Of a stretch of 64,000 bases of DNA, positions 10,001-18,688 are shown piece after piece. How positions within the stretch are numbered: the first letter of the stretch is position 1; every line of letters begins with the position of its first letter. The notes under the pieces were generated by a model, which was not told where the DNA came from, searched no databases, and saw only the letters and a list, made by a program, of their open reading frames with translations. Both the position numbers and the translations under genes were made by a program. The stretch lies in the NCBI GenBank assembly GCA_049673305.1, contig JBATXM010000290.1, positions 94,442 through 158,441 of the forward strand, given 5' to 3'. Origin of the DNA: GCA-003244245 sp049673305. Its GTDB lineage: Bacteria; Actinomycetota; Actinomycetes; Mycobacteriales; Pseudonocardiaceae.

Positions 10001-10180
10001 GGTGAGTTTCCCCTCGGTGCGGGTTGATGGCCGGTCACGCTCGCGGCGGTCGTCGGCGTCTGGCGTGGTGGTCGGGTCAGCGCCTGCTCAGGTGCCAGGG
10101 ACAGCGCTCGACGGGCTATGGGGGAGGCAGCCGAGCGCCATCCCTGGCGGACTACGGTCACGAAGTGAAGCGGTGAAGCG

Positions 10181-10219
10181 TAGCCATGTGATTATCACAG
10201 TGTGATAATCACATGGCTA
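10181..10219. promoter_or_regulatory. 39-bp perfect palindrome, twin operator
   Basis: Arms TAGCCATGTGATTATCACA (10181-10199) and its exact reverse complement (10201-10219) flank a single base. Inside are two near-perfect 11-bp palindromes, GTGATTATCAC (10188-10198) and GTGATAATCAC (10202-10212), with centres 14 bp apart. It is AT-rich compared with its surroundings and sits between divergent genes (starts 10000 and 10308), as expected of a cooperative repressor site. The regulator is not identified. The remaining spacer (10001-10180 and 10220-10307) shows nothing else. Confidence 0.7.
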
Positions 10220-10307
10220 GTGGTTGTGGTACTTCGTTTGGGTGAACTACGGTGACGGCTGACGTCGCTACCGGTCACGCGGTCACGCCAGAAGTCCGGG
10301 AGAGGGG

Positions 10308-11204
10308 GTGACTGGATTGGCCATCTCCAGTCCGACCGTGCTGCGCCGGTGGCTGGCTTTCGAGCTGGCGCGGTTGCGCAAGGCCGCAGGGGCGTCCCAG
10401 AAGTTGGCCGCCGATCGGCTCGGTCGCACCCAGAGCCACATCTCCAACCTGGAGCGCGGCCCCGGCACCAAAGATCGGCGCAACATCCCGGCGCTGGCCG
10501 AGGTGGAGACGTTGCTGGACTTCTACGGCCGCAAAGACCTCGTTGCGCAGTTTCGTCAGCTCCTGGAGCAGAGCAGGCGACAGCACTGGTGGGAGGGCCT
10601 GTCGGGGAGCATCATCCCGCCGCTGTTCGACTTCTACCTGGGCCTGGAGGAGGGTGCGGTCTCCCTCGAGTGCTACGACGCGCTGACCGTGACCGGACTG
10701 CTCCAGTGCCGGGCCTATGCCCAGGTGCTGCTGCGTGGCCACGGCTCGACACTGCCTGACGATGAGGTAGCCCGTCGGGTGGACCTGCGGCTGGGCCGCC
10801 AGGCCGTGCTCGACCGACCCGAGGACCCCCTGCGGCTCTGGGCGATCCTGGACGAGTCAGTTCTGCACCGCATGATCGGCGGCCCCGAGGTCATGGCCGC
10901 GCAGCTCGATCACCTCCTGAAACTGACCGAGCGACCGACAATCCAGCTCCAGGTTCTCCCAGCGATCCTGCCCACTACCAACGGCGTCCACCCCGGGCTA
11001 CACGGATCCTTTACCCGAATGACCTTCCCCACGCCCGGTGACCCTGGCCTGGTCTACCTGGACAACTGGCTTGGCGGCTCCTACCACGAGGAACAAGCGG
11101 AGATTGACGAGTACACCGAGATCATGAACCACCTCCGGGTGCTGGCGCTCACCCCTGAACACTCCGCGGAATTGATCCGCCACCACCGAAAGGACCTACC
11201 GTGA
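10308..11204 (+). CDS. XRE-family regulator with DUF5753 domain
   Basis: A 298-aa WhiJ-type regulator. An N-terminal helix-turn-helix (about residues 15-75, with the recognition stretch RTQSHISNLERG) is followed by a C-terminal DUF5753 domain (about 100-285), which in this family is thought to sense a ligand or partner. AGAGGGGG ends at the GTG used here, so translation may really begin at the TTG at 10317, which has better spacing. The stop overlaps the start of a DUF397 gene (GTGA), the standard actinobacterial pairing in which the small protein modulates the regulator. The palindrome at 10181-10219 is a candidate target. Confidence 0.9.
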   Translation: MTGLAISSPTVLRRWLAFELARLRKAAGASQKLAADRLGRTQSHISNLERGPGTKDRRNIPALAEVETLLDFYGRKDLVAQFRQLLEQSRRQHWWEGLSGSIIPPLFDFYLGLEEGAVSLECYDALTVTGLLQCRAYAQVLLRGHGSTLPDDEVARRVDLRLGRQAVLDRPEDPLRLWAILDESVLHRMIGGPEVMAAQLDHLLKLTERPTIQLQVLPAILPTTNGVHPGLHGSFTRMTFPTPGDPGLVYLDNWLGGSYHEEQAEIDEYTEIMNHLRVLALTPEHSAELIRHHRKDLP

Positions 11205-11410
11205 CCACTGACCGCCTCGCCAACGCCACCTGGCGCACCAGCAGCCGAAGCGCCACCCATGGCCAATGTGTCGAGATCGCCCAGACTCCCACCGTGACCG
11301 GCATACGCGACTCCAAGAACCCCACCGGCAGCCGTCTGATCCTCGCCCCACCCCAGTGGACGAGCTTCCTCAGCGGAGTCAAAAACGGCGAGCTGGACCT
11401 CCTGCCGTAG
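11201..11410 (+). CDS. DUF397 small partner protein
   Basis: A 69-aa DUF397 protein recognised by WRTSSRSATHGQCVEIA near the N terminus and the RDSKNP motif in the middle. It overlaps the regulator stop by GTGA, so expression is coupled. In Streptomyces such pairs act in developmental or antibiotic control and have been described as toxin-antitoxin-like; which of these applies here cannot be read. A second pair of the same type is at 48156-49265. Confidence 0.9.
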   Translation: MTTDRLANATWRTSSRSATHGQCVEIAQTPTVTGIRDSKNPTGSRLILAPPQWTSFLSGVKNGELDLLP

Positions 11411-11539
11411 GCCTTCAGCCGACGCGCCATCACCTGATAGGCGACGGTCTACAGCGCCAGGCCGGCTGCGCGCCACTTATGATCAACTTCGCGAAGTGCG
11501 CCGTGGAGGACGCTGACCAACCGGGGGCGAGACTCAGAG

Positions 11540-11600
11540 CCGTGAACTCGACGAGATCGACGTAAAACGCCTAACAACGTCGCTGACGTCGAGTTTACGG
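11540..11600. repeat. dispersed palindromic repeat, copy 1
   Basis: Arms CCGTGAACTCGAC (11540-11552) and GTCGAGTTTACGG (11588-11600) pair over 13 bp with one G-T wobble and a 35-nt loop. It is the most diverged of three copies in the window (others 23216-23274 and 33829-33889). It lies in the 303-bp spacer between the DUF397 gene and the HelD-like gene; the rest of that spacer shows no gene. Confidence 0.6.
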
Positions 11601-11713
11601 ACAGCGCCGACCGCGCACTGCCGCTACCCCTTTTGCTACCGTGGAATGCTCACAGCCGCCCACTGGTTTCAGTGCCACGTTGCCCGTCGAAGCGCAGAAG
11701 GTGGATACATCGC

Positions 11714-14083
11714 GTGTCGGTTCCCCGGACGGCCCCAGAGGTGGGGGACTCAGAAGTGGCGGCTGAGCAGGACTATCTCACCCTGCTCTACCGGCATTTT
11801 GACGAGCGCCGCCGCTACACCGCGCGACGGCTCGCCGAGGTGCTGAGGGCTCCCAACACTGGCACACCCCAAGCGCGCAGCGAGCGGGACGCGGCTGCGG
11901 CGATGTACTCAGCGCAGCTCACCACCCTGGACGGCGTCGAGCAGGGCCTGTGCTTTGGGCGGCTCGACCTGCACCGCGACGGCACCAGCGACGGCCACAG
12001 CGACAGCGACGAGGACCACGACGAAGACGAGGATGGGCCGCGCTACATCGGGCGGCTCGGGCTGCTTGACGAGGAGAACGAATACCAGCCACTGCTCATC
12101 GACTGGCGGGCGCCTGCGGCGCGCCCGTTCTACACCGCGACCGCCGCCCGCCCCGAGGGTGTTCGCCGCCGCCGGCACATCCGGACCCGCAGCCGAACGG
12201 TGCTTGCCGTCGAGGACGAGGTACTTGACCTCGACGGTGCCCGACAAGATCCCACCCGAACCAGCCTGACCAGCGAGGCGGCCCTGATGGCCGCGCTGTC
12301 CCAGGCCCGGACCGGCCAGATGTCGGACATTGTCGCAACCATCCAGGCCGAGCAGGACCGGATCATCCGCGCCAAGCCCCAGGGAGTGCTGGTCGTGCAG
12401 GGTGGGCCGGGCACCGGCAAGACTGCGGTCGCGCTGCATCGGGCGGCTTACCTGCTTTACACGCACCGCCGGCAGCTGGCCAAGCGGGGCGTGCTGGTCG
12501 TCGGACCCAACTCGACGTTCCTGCGCTACATCGGGCATGTGCTGCCCTCTCTGGGTGAGACCAGCGTGCTGCTGTGCACGGTCGCGCAGCTGCATCCCGG
12601 GCTGCACGCGCTCGGCGTCGAGCCCGATGAGACCGCCGCGGTCAAGGGCCGCCTGGAGATGGCGAAGGTGGTGGCCGCGGCGATCCGCGACCGCCAGCAA
12701 ACACCCCCCGAACCGATCGAGCTCACCATCGAGGGCCAGCCCGTCGTGCTGGACCGTGCGGTGAGCCTGGCGGCCCGCACCCGGGCGCGGCAATCCCACC
12801 GGCCGCACAACGAGGCTAAACGGATCTTCCACCAGGAGGTGGTGGAAGCGCTGGCCAAGCAGGTGGCGCGCGGGTTCGCTGGCCTGAGCCGGGAGGTCCT
12901 GAGCCGGGACGACCTGGTGGATATCCGCGCCGAGCTGCGGGCCAATCCGGAGCTGAGCGCCGCGCTGGAGGCACTGTGGCCGACGCTGTCACCAGAGCAA
13001 CTGCTCACCGATCTCTACGCTGATCCGCAGCGGCTGGCCAGTGCCACTCAGCCGGTACTGGACCCCCAGGAACGCGACCTGCTGGCCCGGCCCGTACCCG
13101 GCCCGGACGTCGACCAGGATCAGGTGTGGACCCCCGCCGACGTACCGCTGCTGGACGAGGCCGCTGAGCTGCTCGGCTCTGACGGCAGTGCGCAGGCCGC
13201 CCGCGAGGCCGCCGCGTTGCGTGCGGAGCTGCAGTACGCCCAAGGCGTGCTGGACATCCTGGACCTCGACGAGGACCTGGACCCGGAGCTACTGCGGGCC
13301 ACTGACCTCATTGATGCTGATCGGCTGGCCGACCGGCAACGTCAGCACCACTATGGCAGCACCGCCGAGCGGGCGGCAGCCGACCGGAGCTGGACCTACG
13401 GTCACATCATCATCGACGAGGCACAGGAGCTGTCCCCGATGGCCTGGCGGGTGCTCATGCGGCGCTGCCCCAGCCGCTCGATGACGGTGGTCGGGGACCT
13501 CGCCCAGACCGGAAGCCGGGCCGGTGCGGGCTCCTGGCGGGACGTGCTCGGCCCCTACGTGGCGCAACGGTGGCGGTTGGAACAGCTGACCATCAACTAC
13601 CGGAACCCCGCCGAAGTCGCGGAGCTGGCGCAGGGAGTGCTCGCCGCGATCGATCTCGACATCACCCCACCGCAGTCGGTGCGCCGCACCGGCGTGGCGC
13701 CCCGGGTGGTCCGGCTCTGCGCAGCGCCCGGGAAACTCGCCGCTCAGCTGCCCGCGGTGCTCGCCGATGAGGCCGCTGCGGTGGGGGCGGGCCGGGTGGG
13801 CGTGCTCGGGCCGGCCGCCAGGGTGGACGAGCTCAGCGCGATCGTGCCTGTCGTGCCCCCTGGGACGAGCGGTGTAGACCTTGACGCACCGGTGACCGTG
13901 CTGACCGTCGCCCAGGCCAAGGGTCTCGAGTTCGACGCGGTAGTGCTCGTCGACCCGGCGGCGATCGTGGCCGAGTCACCGCGCGGCCTCAACGACCTCT
14001 ACGTCGCTCTCACCCGCACGACGCAGCGCCTGTGCATCGTGCATTTCGGCGAGCTGCCCCAGGTGCTCGCCGGGATGCCCTGA
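11714..14083 (+). CDS. HelD-like RNA polymerase-recycling helicase
   Basis: A 789-aa UvrD/Rep-superfamily motor ATPase of the HelD group, which releases stalled or drug-bound RNA polymerase from nucleic acid. An N-terminal coiled coil (about residues 10-80) precedes the HelD-typical YIGRLG...LLIDWRAPAARPFY segment. Walker A is GGPGTGKT near residue 230, Walker B is IIDEAQE with VVGDLAQTG, and later motifs include INYRNP, AQAKGLEFD and LYVALTR. An unusually acidic Asp/Glu/Ser stretch lies near residues 90-105. The frame is open upstream, but GTG 11714 has AAGGTGGA about 10 nt before it. Alternatives are GTG 11741 and 11756. Some HelD relatives protect against rifamycins; that is possible here but not shown. 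Confidence 0.88.
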   Translation: MSVPRTAPEVGDSEVAAEQDYLTLLYRHFDERRRYTARRLAEVLRAPNTGTPQARSERDAAAAMYSAQLTTLDGVEQGLCFGRLDLHRDGTSDGHSDSDEDHDEDEDGPRYIGRLGLLDEENEYQPLLIDWRAPAARPFYTATAARPEGVRRRRHIRTRSRTVLAVEDEVLDLDGARQDPTRTSLTSEAALMAALSQARTGQMSDIVATIQAEQDRIIRAKPQGVLVVQGGPGTGKTAVALHRAAYLLYTHRRQLAKRGVLVVGPNSTFLRYIGHVLPSLGETSVLLCTVAQLHPGLHALGVEPDETAAVKGRLEMAKVVAAAIRDRQQTPPEPIELTIEGQPVVLDRAVSLAARTRARQSHRPHNEAKRIFHQEVVEALAKQVARGFAGLSREVLSRDDLVDIRAELRANPELSAALEALWPTLSPEQLLTDLYADPQRLASATQPVLDPQERDLLARPVPGPDVDQDQVWTPADVPLLDEAAELLGSDGSAQAAREAAALRAELQYAQGVLDILDLDEDLDPELLRATDLIDADRLADRQRQHHYGSTAERAAADRSWTYGHIIIDEAQELSPMAWRVLMRRCPSRSMTVVGDLAQTGSRAGAGSWRDVLGPYVAQRWRLEQLTINYRNPAEVAELAQGVLAAIDLDITPPQSVRRTGVAPRVVRLCAAPGKLAAQLPAVLADEAAAVGAGRVGVLGPAARVDELSAIVPVVPPGTSGVDLDAPVTVLTVAQAKGLEFDAVVLVDPAAIVAESPRGLNDLYVALTRTTQRLCIVHFGELPQVLAGMP

Positions 14084-14086
14084 AGC

Positions 14087-15448
14087 TCAGGCGGGCACTC
14101 GTGCGGTGGCGCGACCGTTGCGGTGCAGGAACTTCACCCGACCACTCGGGTCCGCGCCGAGCAGGCCGATGACCTGGTGCATCCCTCCCAGCGGCTTCGC
14201 CGTGATCAACACGTCGTCCTGGAACCGGACCACCTCCACCATGGGCGCCTCCGGCATCACCAGTTTGGCTTCCGCGGTGCGCGGCACGGTGCGCAGCCAC
14301 GCCCTGCCCTCGGCGTCAACGCTCAGTTTCTGATCGAACATGGTGGCCCGGTAGGTCCCCCTGACCCGGTCGGCGTCCACCGGCAGGGGGTCAGCCGGCG
14401 GGACGGGCAGCGCGGGCAGCTTGATGCCGGCCAATTCGGCCAGCAGGTGCCCGAACACCGCGCGGAACACCGGCTGCACGTCACCGCCGTTGGTCAGCAA
14501 CGCTACGGCGATACCGGCTTCCGGCACGACACGCAGGAACGCGGACTGCCCGAGCGTTCCACCGTCGTGGCCAAGCACTGTGCCGCCCGAGTAGTCGAAC
14601 CACATCCAGCCAAGGCCGCAGCGGCCGCGCATCCCCTCCACCAGATCGGGAAACTCGACCTGCGGTTGGCGCATCAGGTCCACGCTGGTGTCGGACAGGT
14701 GCCTCTGCATGAACCCGAGCAGGCTGCGGGCCGGCATCGCGAGCATCGACCCCGCCGGTGCGGCCGACGCCACCAGCGACCACACTGGCGCGGGACGCAC
14801 CGGGCAGCCGGGCGCGACGTGTACGTGACCGACCGCTGGTCGTTCCAAGATCGCCTCGCCGATGTTCGTCGCAACATGCTCAAGCCCCAGCGGTGTGATC
14901 AGCCGCTCGCGCAGCACGGTGTTGAACGGCTTGCCCCGCAATACCTCCACCAGCCGCCCCAGCACCACATAGCCGCTGTTGCAGTACGAGAACTGCTCTC
15001 CTGGTGGAAACAACTGCGCGATGTCGGCGAGGGTGGCCACGTATTTCTCGAGCGCGTCGTCGTTGTTGCCCGTGTCGGTGAACAGGTCACCCTCGAAACC
15101 CCCCGTGTGGCAGAGCAACTGCCGGCTCGTCACCATCGCGCTCGCCGCCTCGTCGGCGAGGCGGAATTCCGGCAGGTACTCGCGCAGCGGCCGGTCCACA
15201 TCCAGCAACCCCTCGTTGGCCAGCTGTTGCACCAGCGTCGCCGTCCACACCTTGGTGATAGACCCGATCTGGAACACCGCGTCGGTCGTCACCGGGACCC
15301 CGGTGGCGGTGTTGAGCACACCCGCCGCAGCATCGACCACGTCGCCATCCACCCACACCGCAACCTGCGCTCCGGGCACCCCGTGCTTGGCCAAAAGCCC
15401 TGGTAGCTCGCGGGTAATCCACTCCAACACGGCTCGCGATCGCATCAT
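14087..15448 (-). CDS. serine beta-lactamase-fold hydrolase
   Basis: A 453-aa protein of the class C beta-lactamase/esterase/DD-peptidase superfamily (Pfam Beta-lactamase). The catalytic SITK (S63-K66) and YCN (Y155-N157, usually YxN) are present, with HDGGTLG as the third motif in the C-terminal half. The last 100 residues form a beta-rich domain often seen in such hydrolases. There is no clear signal peptide, which argues for a cytoplasmic esterase or peptidase rather than an exported penicillinase. The gene converges on the HelD-like gene with 3 bp between stops and diverges from the Emb gene at 15476 with only 27 bp, so promoters must overlap the coding ends. Confidence 0.88.
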   Translation of the reverse strand: MMRSRAVLEWITRELPGLLAKHGVPGAQVAVWVDGDVVDAAAGVLNTATGVPVTTDAVFQIGSITKVWTATLVQQLANEGLLDVDRPLREYLPEFRLADEAASAMVTSRQLLCHTGGFEGDLFTDTGNNDDALEKYVATLADIAQLFPPGEQFSYCNSGYVVLGRLVEVLRGKPFNTVLRERLITPLGLEHVATNIGEAILERPAVGHVHVAPGCPVRPAPVWSLVASAAPAGSMLAMPARSLLGFMQRHLSDTSVDLMRQPQVEFPDLVEGMRGRCGLGWMWFDYSGGTVLGHDGGTLGQSAFLRVVPEAGIAVALLTNGGDVQPVFRAVFGHLLAELAGIKLPALPVPPADPLPVDADRVRGTYRATMFDQKLSVDAEGRAWLRTVPRTAEAKLVMPEAPMVEVVRFQDDVLITAKPLGGMHQVIGLLGADPSGRVKFLHRNGRATARVPA

Positions 15449-15475
15449 GGTGTCTCCTCACCAGTGCGATCCTAG

Positions 15476-18400
15476 GTGTTGTCACTGACGGCGCATAAGG
15501 ATTTACTCGCGCCGCAGTGCCATAGGCTGCTTGCGCCACCGCAGAGCGAAAGGGTTTGCATACTGTCCGCTGCATCCACCGTCGCGCATCGCCCGACCAG
15601 CACCGCGCTCGCCCTGCTGGTCGGGCTGGCGGGCATGCTGGTCGGGCTGGTGCTGCCGTTCGCGCCGGTGACCGCCGAGCACACCACGGTGACGTGGCCA
15701 GCGGCCGGGCGGCCAGTCGTGCCGAGTACGGCGCTGTTCGCGCCGTACCGCCCAGCGGAATTGACCGCGATCGTGCCCTGCTCAGCGATTCGCGCCGCCG
15801 GTGGCCAGCCCCGCAGCCAACTCAGTGCTGTCACGGTGCTGGCCACCGGTCCCTCCGGTGACGGGCTGGTGCTGGCGACCGAAGCCGGCACAGCGCGGCT
15901 GCTGCTGGGTCACCGGGTGGTGAGCGCTACGCCGGTGGCGGGCACCGCGCAGGACTGCCGGACGCGGGTGCACGCCGGCCCGGCCGGAGTAACGATCACC
16001 CTCGGGGCCACCCGGACGATCAGCCTGGCTGGTGAGCCGGTGCCTAAGGTGTTCGCGTTCCACACTGACCTCGATCCCCAACAGGCGGCCGGAATAGCGG
16101 TCACCGCCCGCACCGCCAGCCCATTCGCCACCAGCCCGACCCGGGTGAAGACCCTGCTCATCGCCGGGCAAGTGCTCGCGGTGCTGATCGCACTAGCGCT
16201 ATTGATCACTCGGGCACTATTGATCACCCGGGCGCCACTGATCGCACGGAGCCCACCGAGGCGCACCCTCGCCGGTGTCTTCAGCTGGCAGCAATGGCGC
16301 ACCGTCGGGGTCGATATCGGTGTGCTGGGGGTGCTGGCCGGCTGGGCGATCATCGGTCCGCTCGCCGACGACGACGGCTTCGCCACCACCATCGCCCGCA
16401 ACGCGGCGCACAGTGGCCACGTCGGCAACTACTACCGCTGGTGGAACGCCGCTGAGGCGCCGTTTGCACTCGATCAGCAGCTACTGGCGCCGCTGACGCA
16501 GATCAGCCTGGCGCCGCTGTGGCTGCGGTTGCCCAGCACCGTGCTGGGCATCGCAACCTGGTTCGTGCTGAGCCGAGGGGTGCTCGGGGCGGCGCTGTCC
16601 CCGCTGCCCTCGGTGGCGGGCAGCGTCAGAATCCGGCTGCTGGCTGCGGTGTGCCTGCTTGCCGCCTGGCTGCCGTACAACCTCGGAGTGCGCCCCGAGC
16701 CGTACGTGGCCTTGGCCCTCACCAGCGTGCTGGCACTGCTGTGGCGGGCTCGCGGGCTCGCCGCGTTGGGCTGGGCCGCGCTGGTCGTCGGGCTGACCAT
16801 CCCGATCAGTCCCAGCGCTGTGCTGCTCGCCGCCCCGGTCGTGGTGTTCGCGCCCCGCGTCATCGCTATCCTCCGAGATTCGGCGCGCGGGCGAGCCGAG
16901 GTGCTGGCTCGCGTGCTGCTGTTGTGCTGCATCGCCGCGGTCGGCCTCACGGTGATCTTCGCCAACGAGACCTGGGACGGCGTGGTCACCGCTACCCGCT
17001 GGCACATCTACTTCGGGCCGGCGCTGCCCTGGTACCAGGAACCGGACCGGTACCGGTACCTGCTCGGTCATGATCAGGATGGTGCCGCCGCCAAGCGGGT
17101 GCCGGTGCTGCTCACGTTCGCGCTGCTCCCGGTGGTTGCAGCCCTGCTGGGCCGCCGCAGGGAGCCGGGTAGCGCCGCCAGCTCGGCCGCGCGGCTGGCT
17201 GGGGTGGTGCTCACCGCGCTCGCCCTGCTGTGGCTCACCCCGTCCAAGTGGTCGCATTATTTCGGCGCGCTAGCCGGGTTGTTCGCGGCTTTCCTGGTAG
17301 TGGCCGTGGTGTTGCTGCTGCAGTGGGCCCGCGCTCCGGTCGCGGACCGGGTGCGCCACCGGGTCTCGGTGGCCGGGGTCGCAGTGGCCGGGGTCGTGCT
17401 GGTCGCTGCGGCGGCCGGGTTGGCCTTCGCGGGCCCGAACGCCTGGTGGCAGCCGGCGATCTACGACGTGCCGTGGACAGCTGGCCCGGTGCGCCCGATC
17501 GGCCTGCCGCTGGAGCGCCCCTTGCTGTGGATCGGCGCGCTGGCCCTGGGCTACGTGGTGCTGGCCGCGCTGGCCGCATCACGGGCGCGTCGGGGCGTTG
17601 ACCGCGCCGGGCTCGGGCAGGCGCTCCTCGCCGCGCCTGCGGTGCTCACGGTCGCGGTGGCCGGCACCGCGGTGGTGGTGCTGCTCAGTTCGTTCCTGGC
17701 CGCACCGGTGCGGCGGCCAGTCGGCTCGCTTGCGTTGGTGAACCTGCATCGGCTGACCGGTGGCCCCTTTTGTGGTCTCGCCGATGACATCCAGGTGCTG
17801 CCCGACGGTCCCGTGCTCGCCCCTGCCTTCTCCGGGGCTGCCTTGCCCCCTGCCTTCTCTGGGGCTGACCAGTCCGGTCGGCTGGACGGGTTCGCCGCGC
17901 TGACCGGCTTCGACCCCGCCTCGCCGCCACCGGATGCGCCGGGTACGGGGATGTCGGCCGAGCTCTGGGGCAGCCGGAGCGGCGGGCCGAGGATCGCAGC
18001 AACCATGACCAGCCTCTGGTTCAGGCTGCCCGCCCTGGGCAGCGCCAGTGGGGTGGCGGTATCGGTGTCCGGCCGTACCAATGGCACCAACAGGCTCATC
18101 CTGGAGTTTGGCCGGGCCGGGCCGGCCGGTGTCACCACGCTGGGCGCTCGGGTGCCGTTCGACCGAGTGCGGCTTAACCAGGACCATCTGAACGGCCCGC
18201 TGGACTACCGGCCCTGGCGGTCCGTCGGTCTCGACGCCGCACAGGTCCCCGCCGGCGCCGACCGGGTCCGGATCCACGCGGTGGCCGCCACCACCGGCCC
18301 GCAGGGCTGGCTGGCCGTCACCGGGCCCCGGCTGCGCAGCGTGGTCGGGCTGACCGAGTTCCTGGCTAACCACGGGCCGGTGCTGGTGAGCTGGCCGCAG

Positions 18401-18688
18401 GCGTTCCTGTTCCCCTGCGTACGAGACATCGTCAGGGTGGGCGATGGGCTGGCGGACGCGCCCCGCGTGGTGATTGAGGCGCCGCGCGTCTCCGGCCGTT
18501 TATCGGCCGTCACGACCGACCAGCGCGAGGGCGGCGACTTCGCCGCGATCCGCCTGTTCGGCCGGCTCTACGAGGTACCCACCCGGCTGGCTGGCCATCC
18601 CGAGATCGACTGGGGCTCCTTGGAGCTCTCCGGCGACACCGCCGCCCGGGACGCCTACACCCGCACCCGGTACCCTGCGGCGGGATAG
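15476..18688 (+). CDS. Emb-type arabinosyltransferase, classical DDDG form
   Basis: A 1070-aa GT53 membrane protein closer to EmbB and EmbC than the two tandem copies at 3429-9690. The first helix is about residues 40-62, the outer domain begins at VTWPAAG, and the first long loop carries LADDDGF (D298-D300), matching the catalytic Asp region of mycobacterial EmbB and EmbC. The RPEP motif is in WLPYNLGVRPEPY. The C-terminal domain ends in the VSWPQAFLFPC region seen in the family. GTG 15476 is the only normal start in frame before the helix. The gene heads an operon with pabB, dprE1 and dprE2: its stop overlaps the next start by one base. Ethambutol targets this family. Confidence 0.9.
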   Translation: MLSLTAHKDLLAPQCHRLLAPPQSERVCILSAASTVAHRPTSTALALLVGLAGMLVGLVLPFAPVTAEHTTVTWPAAGRPVVPSTALFAPYRPAELTAIVPCSAIRAAGGQPRSQLSAVTVLATGPSGDGLVLATEAGTARLLLGHRVVSATPVAGTAQDCRTRVHAGPAGVTITLGATRTISLAGEPVPKVFAFHTDLDPQQAAGIAVTARTASPFATSPTRVKTLLIAGQVLAVLIALALLITRALLITRAPLIARSPPRRTLAGVFSWQQWRTVGVDIGVLGVLAGWAIIGPLADDDGFATTIARNAAHSGHVGNYYRWWNAAEAPFALDQQLLAPLTQISLAPLWLRLPSTVLGIATWFVLSRGVLGAALSPLPSVAGSVRIRLLAAVCLLAAWLPYNLGVRPEPYVALALTSVLALLWRARGLAALGWAALVVGLTIPISPSAVLLAAPVVVFAPRVIAILRDSARGRAEVLARVLLLCCIAAVGLTVIFANETWDGVVTATRWHIYFGPALPWYQEPDRYRYLLGHDQDGAAAKRVPVLLTFALLPVVAALLGRRREPGSAASSAARLAGVVLTALALLWLTPSKWSHYFGALAGLFAAFLVVAVVLLLQWARAPVADRVRHRVSVAGVAVAGVVLVAAAAGLAFAGPNAWWQPAIYDVPWTAGPVRPIGLPLERPLLWIGALALGYVVLAALAASRARRGVDRAGLGQALLAAPAVLTVAVAGTAVVVLLSSFLAAPVRRPVGSLALVNLHRLTGGPFCGLADDIQVLPDGPVLAPAFSGAALPPAFSGADQSGRLDGFAALTGFDPASPPPDAPGTGMSAELWGSRSGGPRIAATMTSLWFRLPALGSASGVAVSVSGRTNGTNRLILEFGRAGPAGVTTLGARVPFDRVRLNQDHLNGPLDYRPWRSVGLDAAQVPAGADRVRIHAVAATTGPQGWLAVTGPRLRSVVGLTEFLANHGPVLVSWPQAFLFPCVRDIVRVGDGLADAPRVVIEAPRVSGRLSAVTTDQREGGDFAAIRLFGRLYEVPTRLAGHPEIDWGSLELSGDTAARDAYTRTRYPAAG

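Noticed and set aside
14123..15406. Long plus-strand frame opposite the beta-lactamase gene
   Set aside because: Its residues (many His, Gln, Arg) are those of the antisense of a GC-rich gene, and the minus strand has all catalytic motifs.
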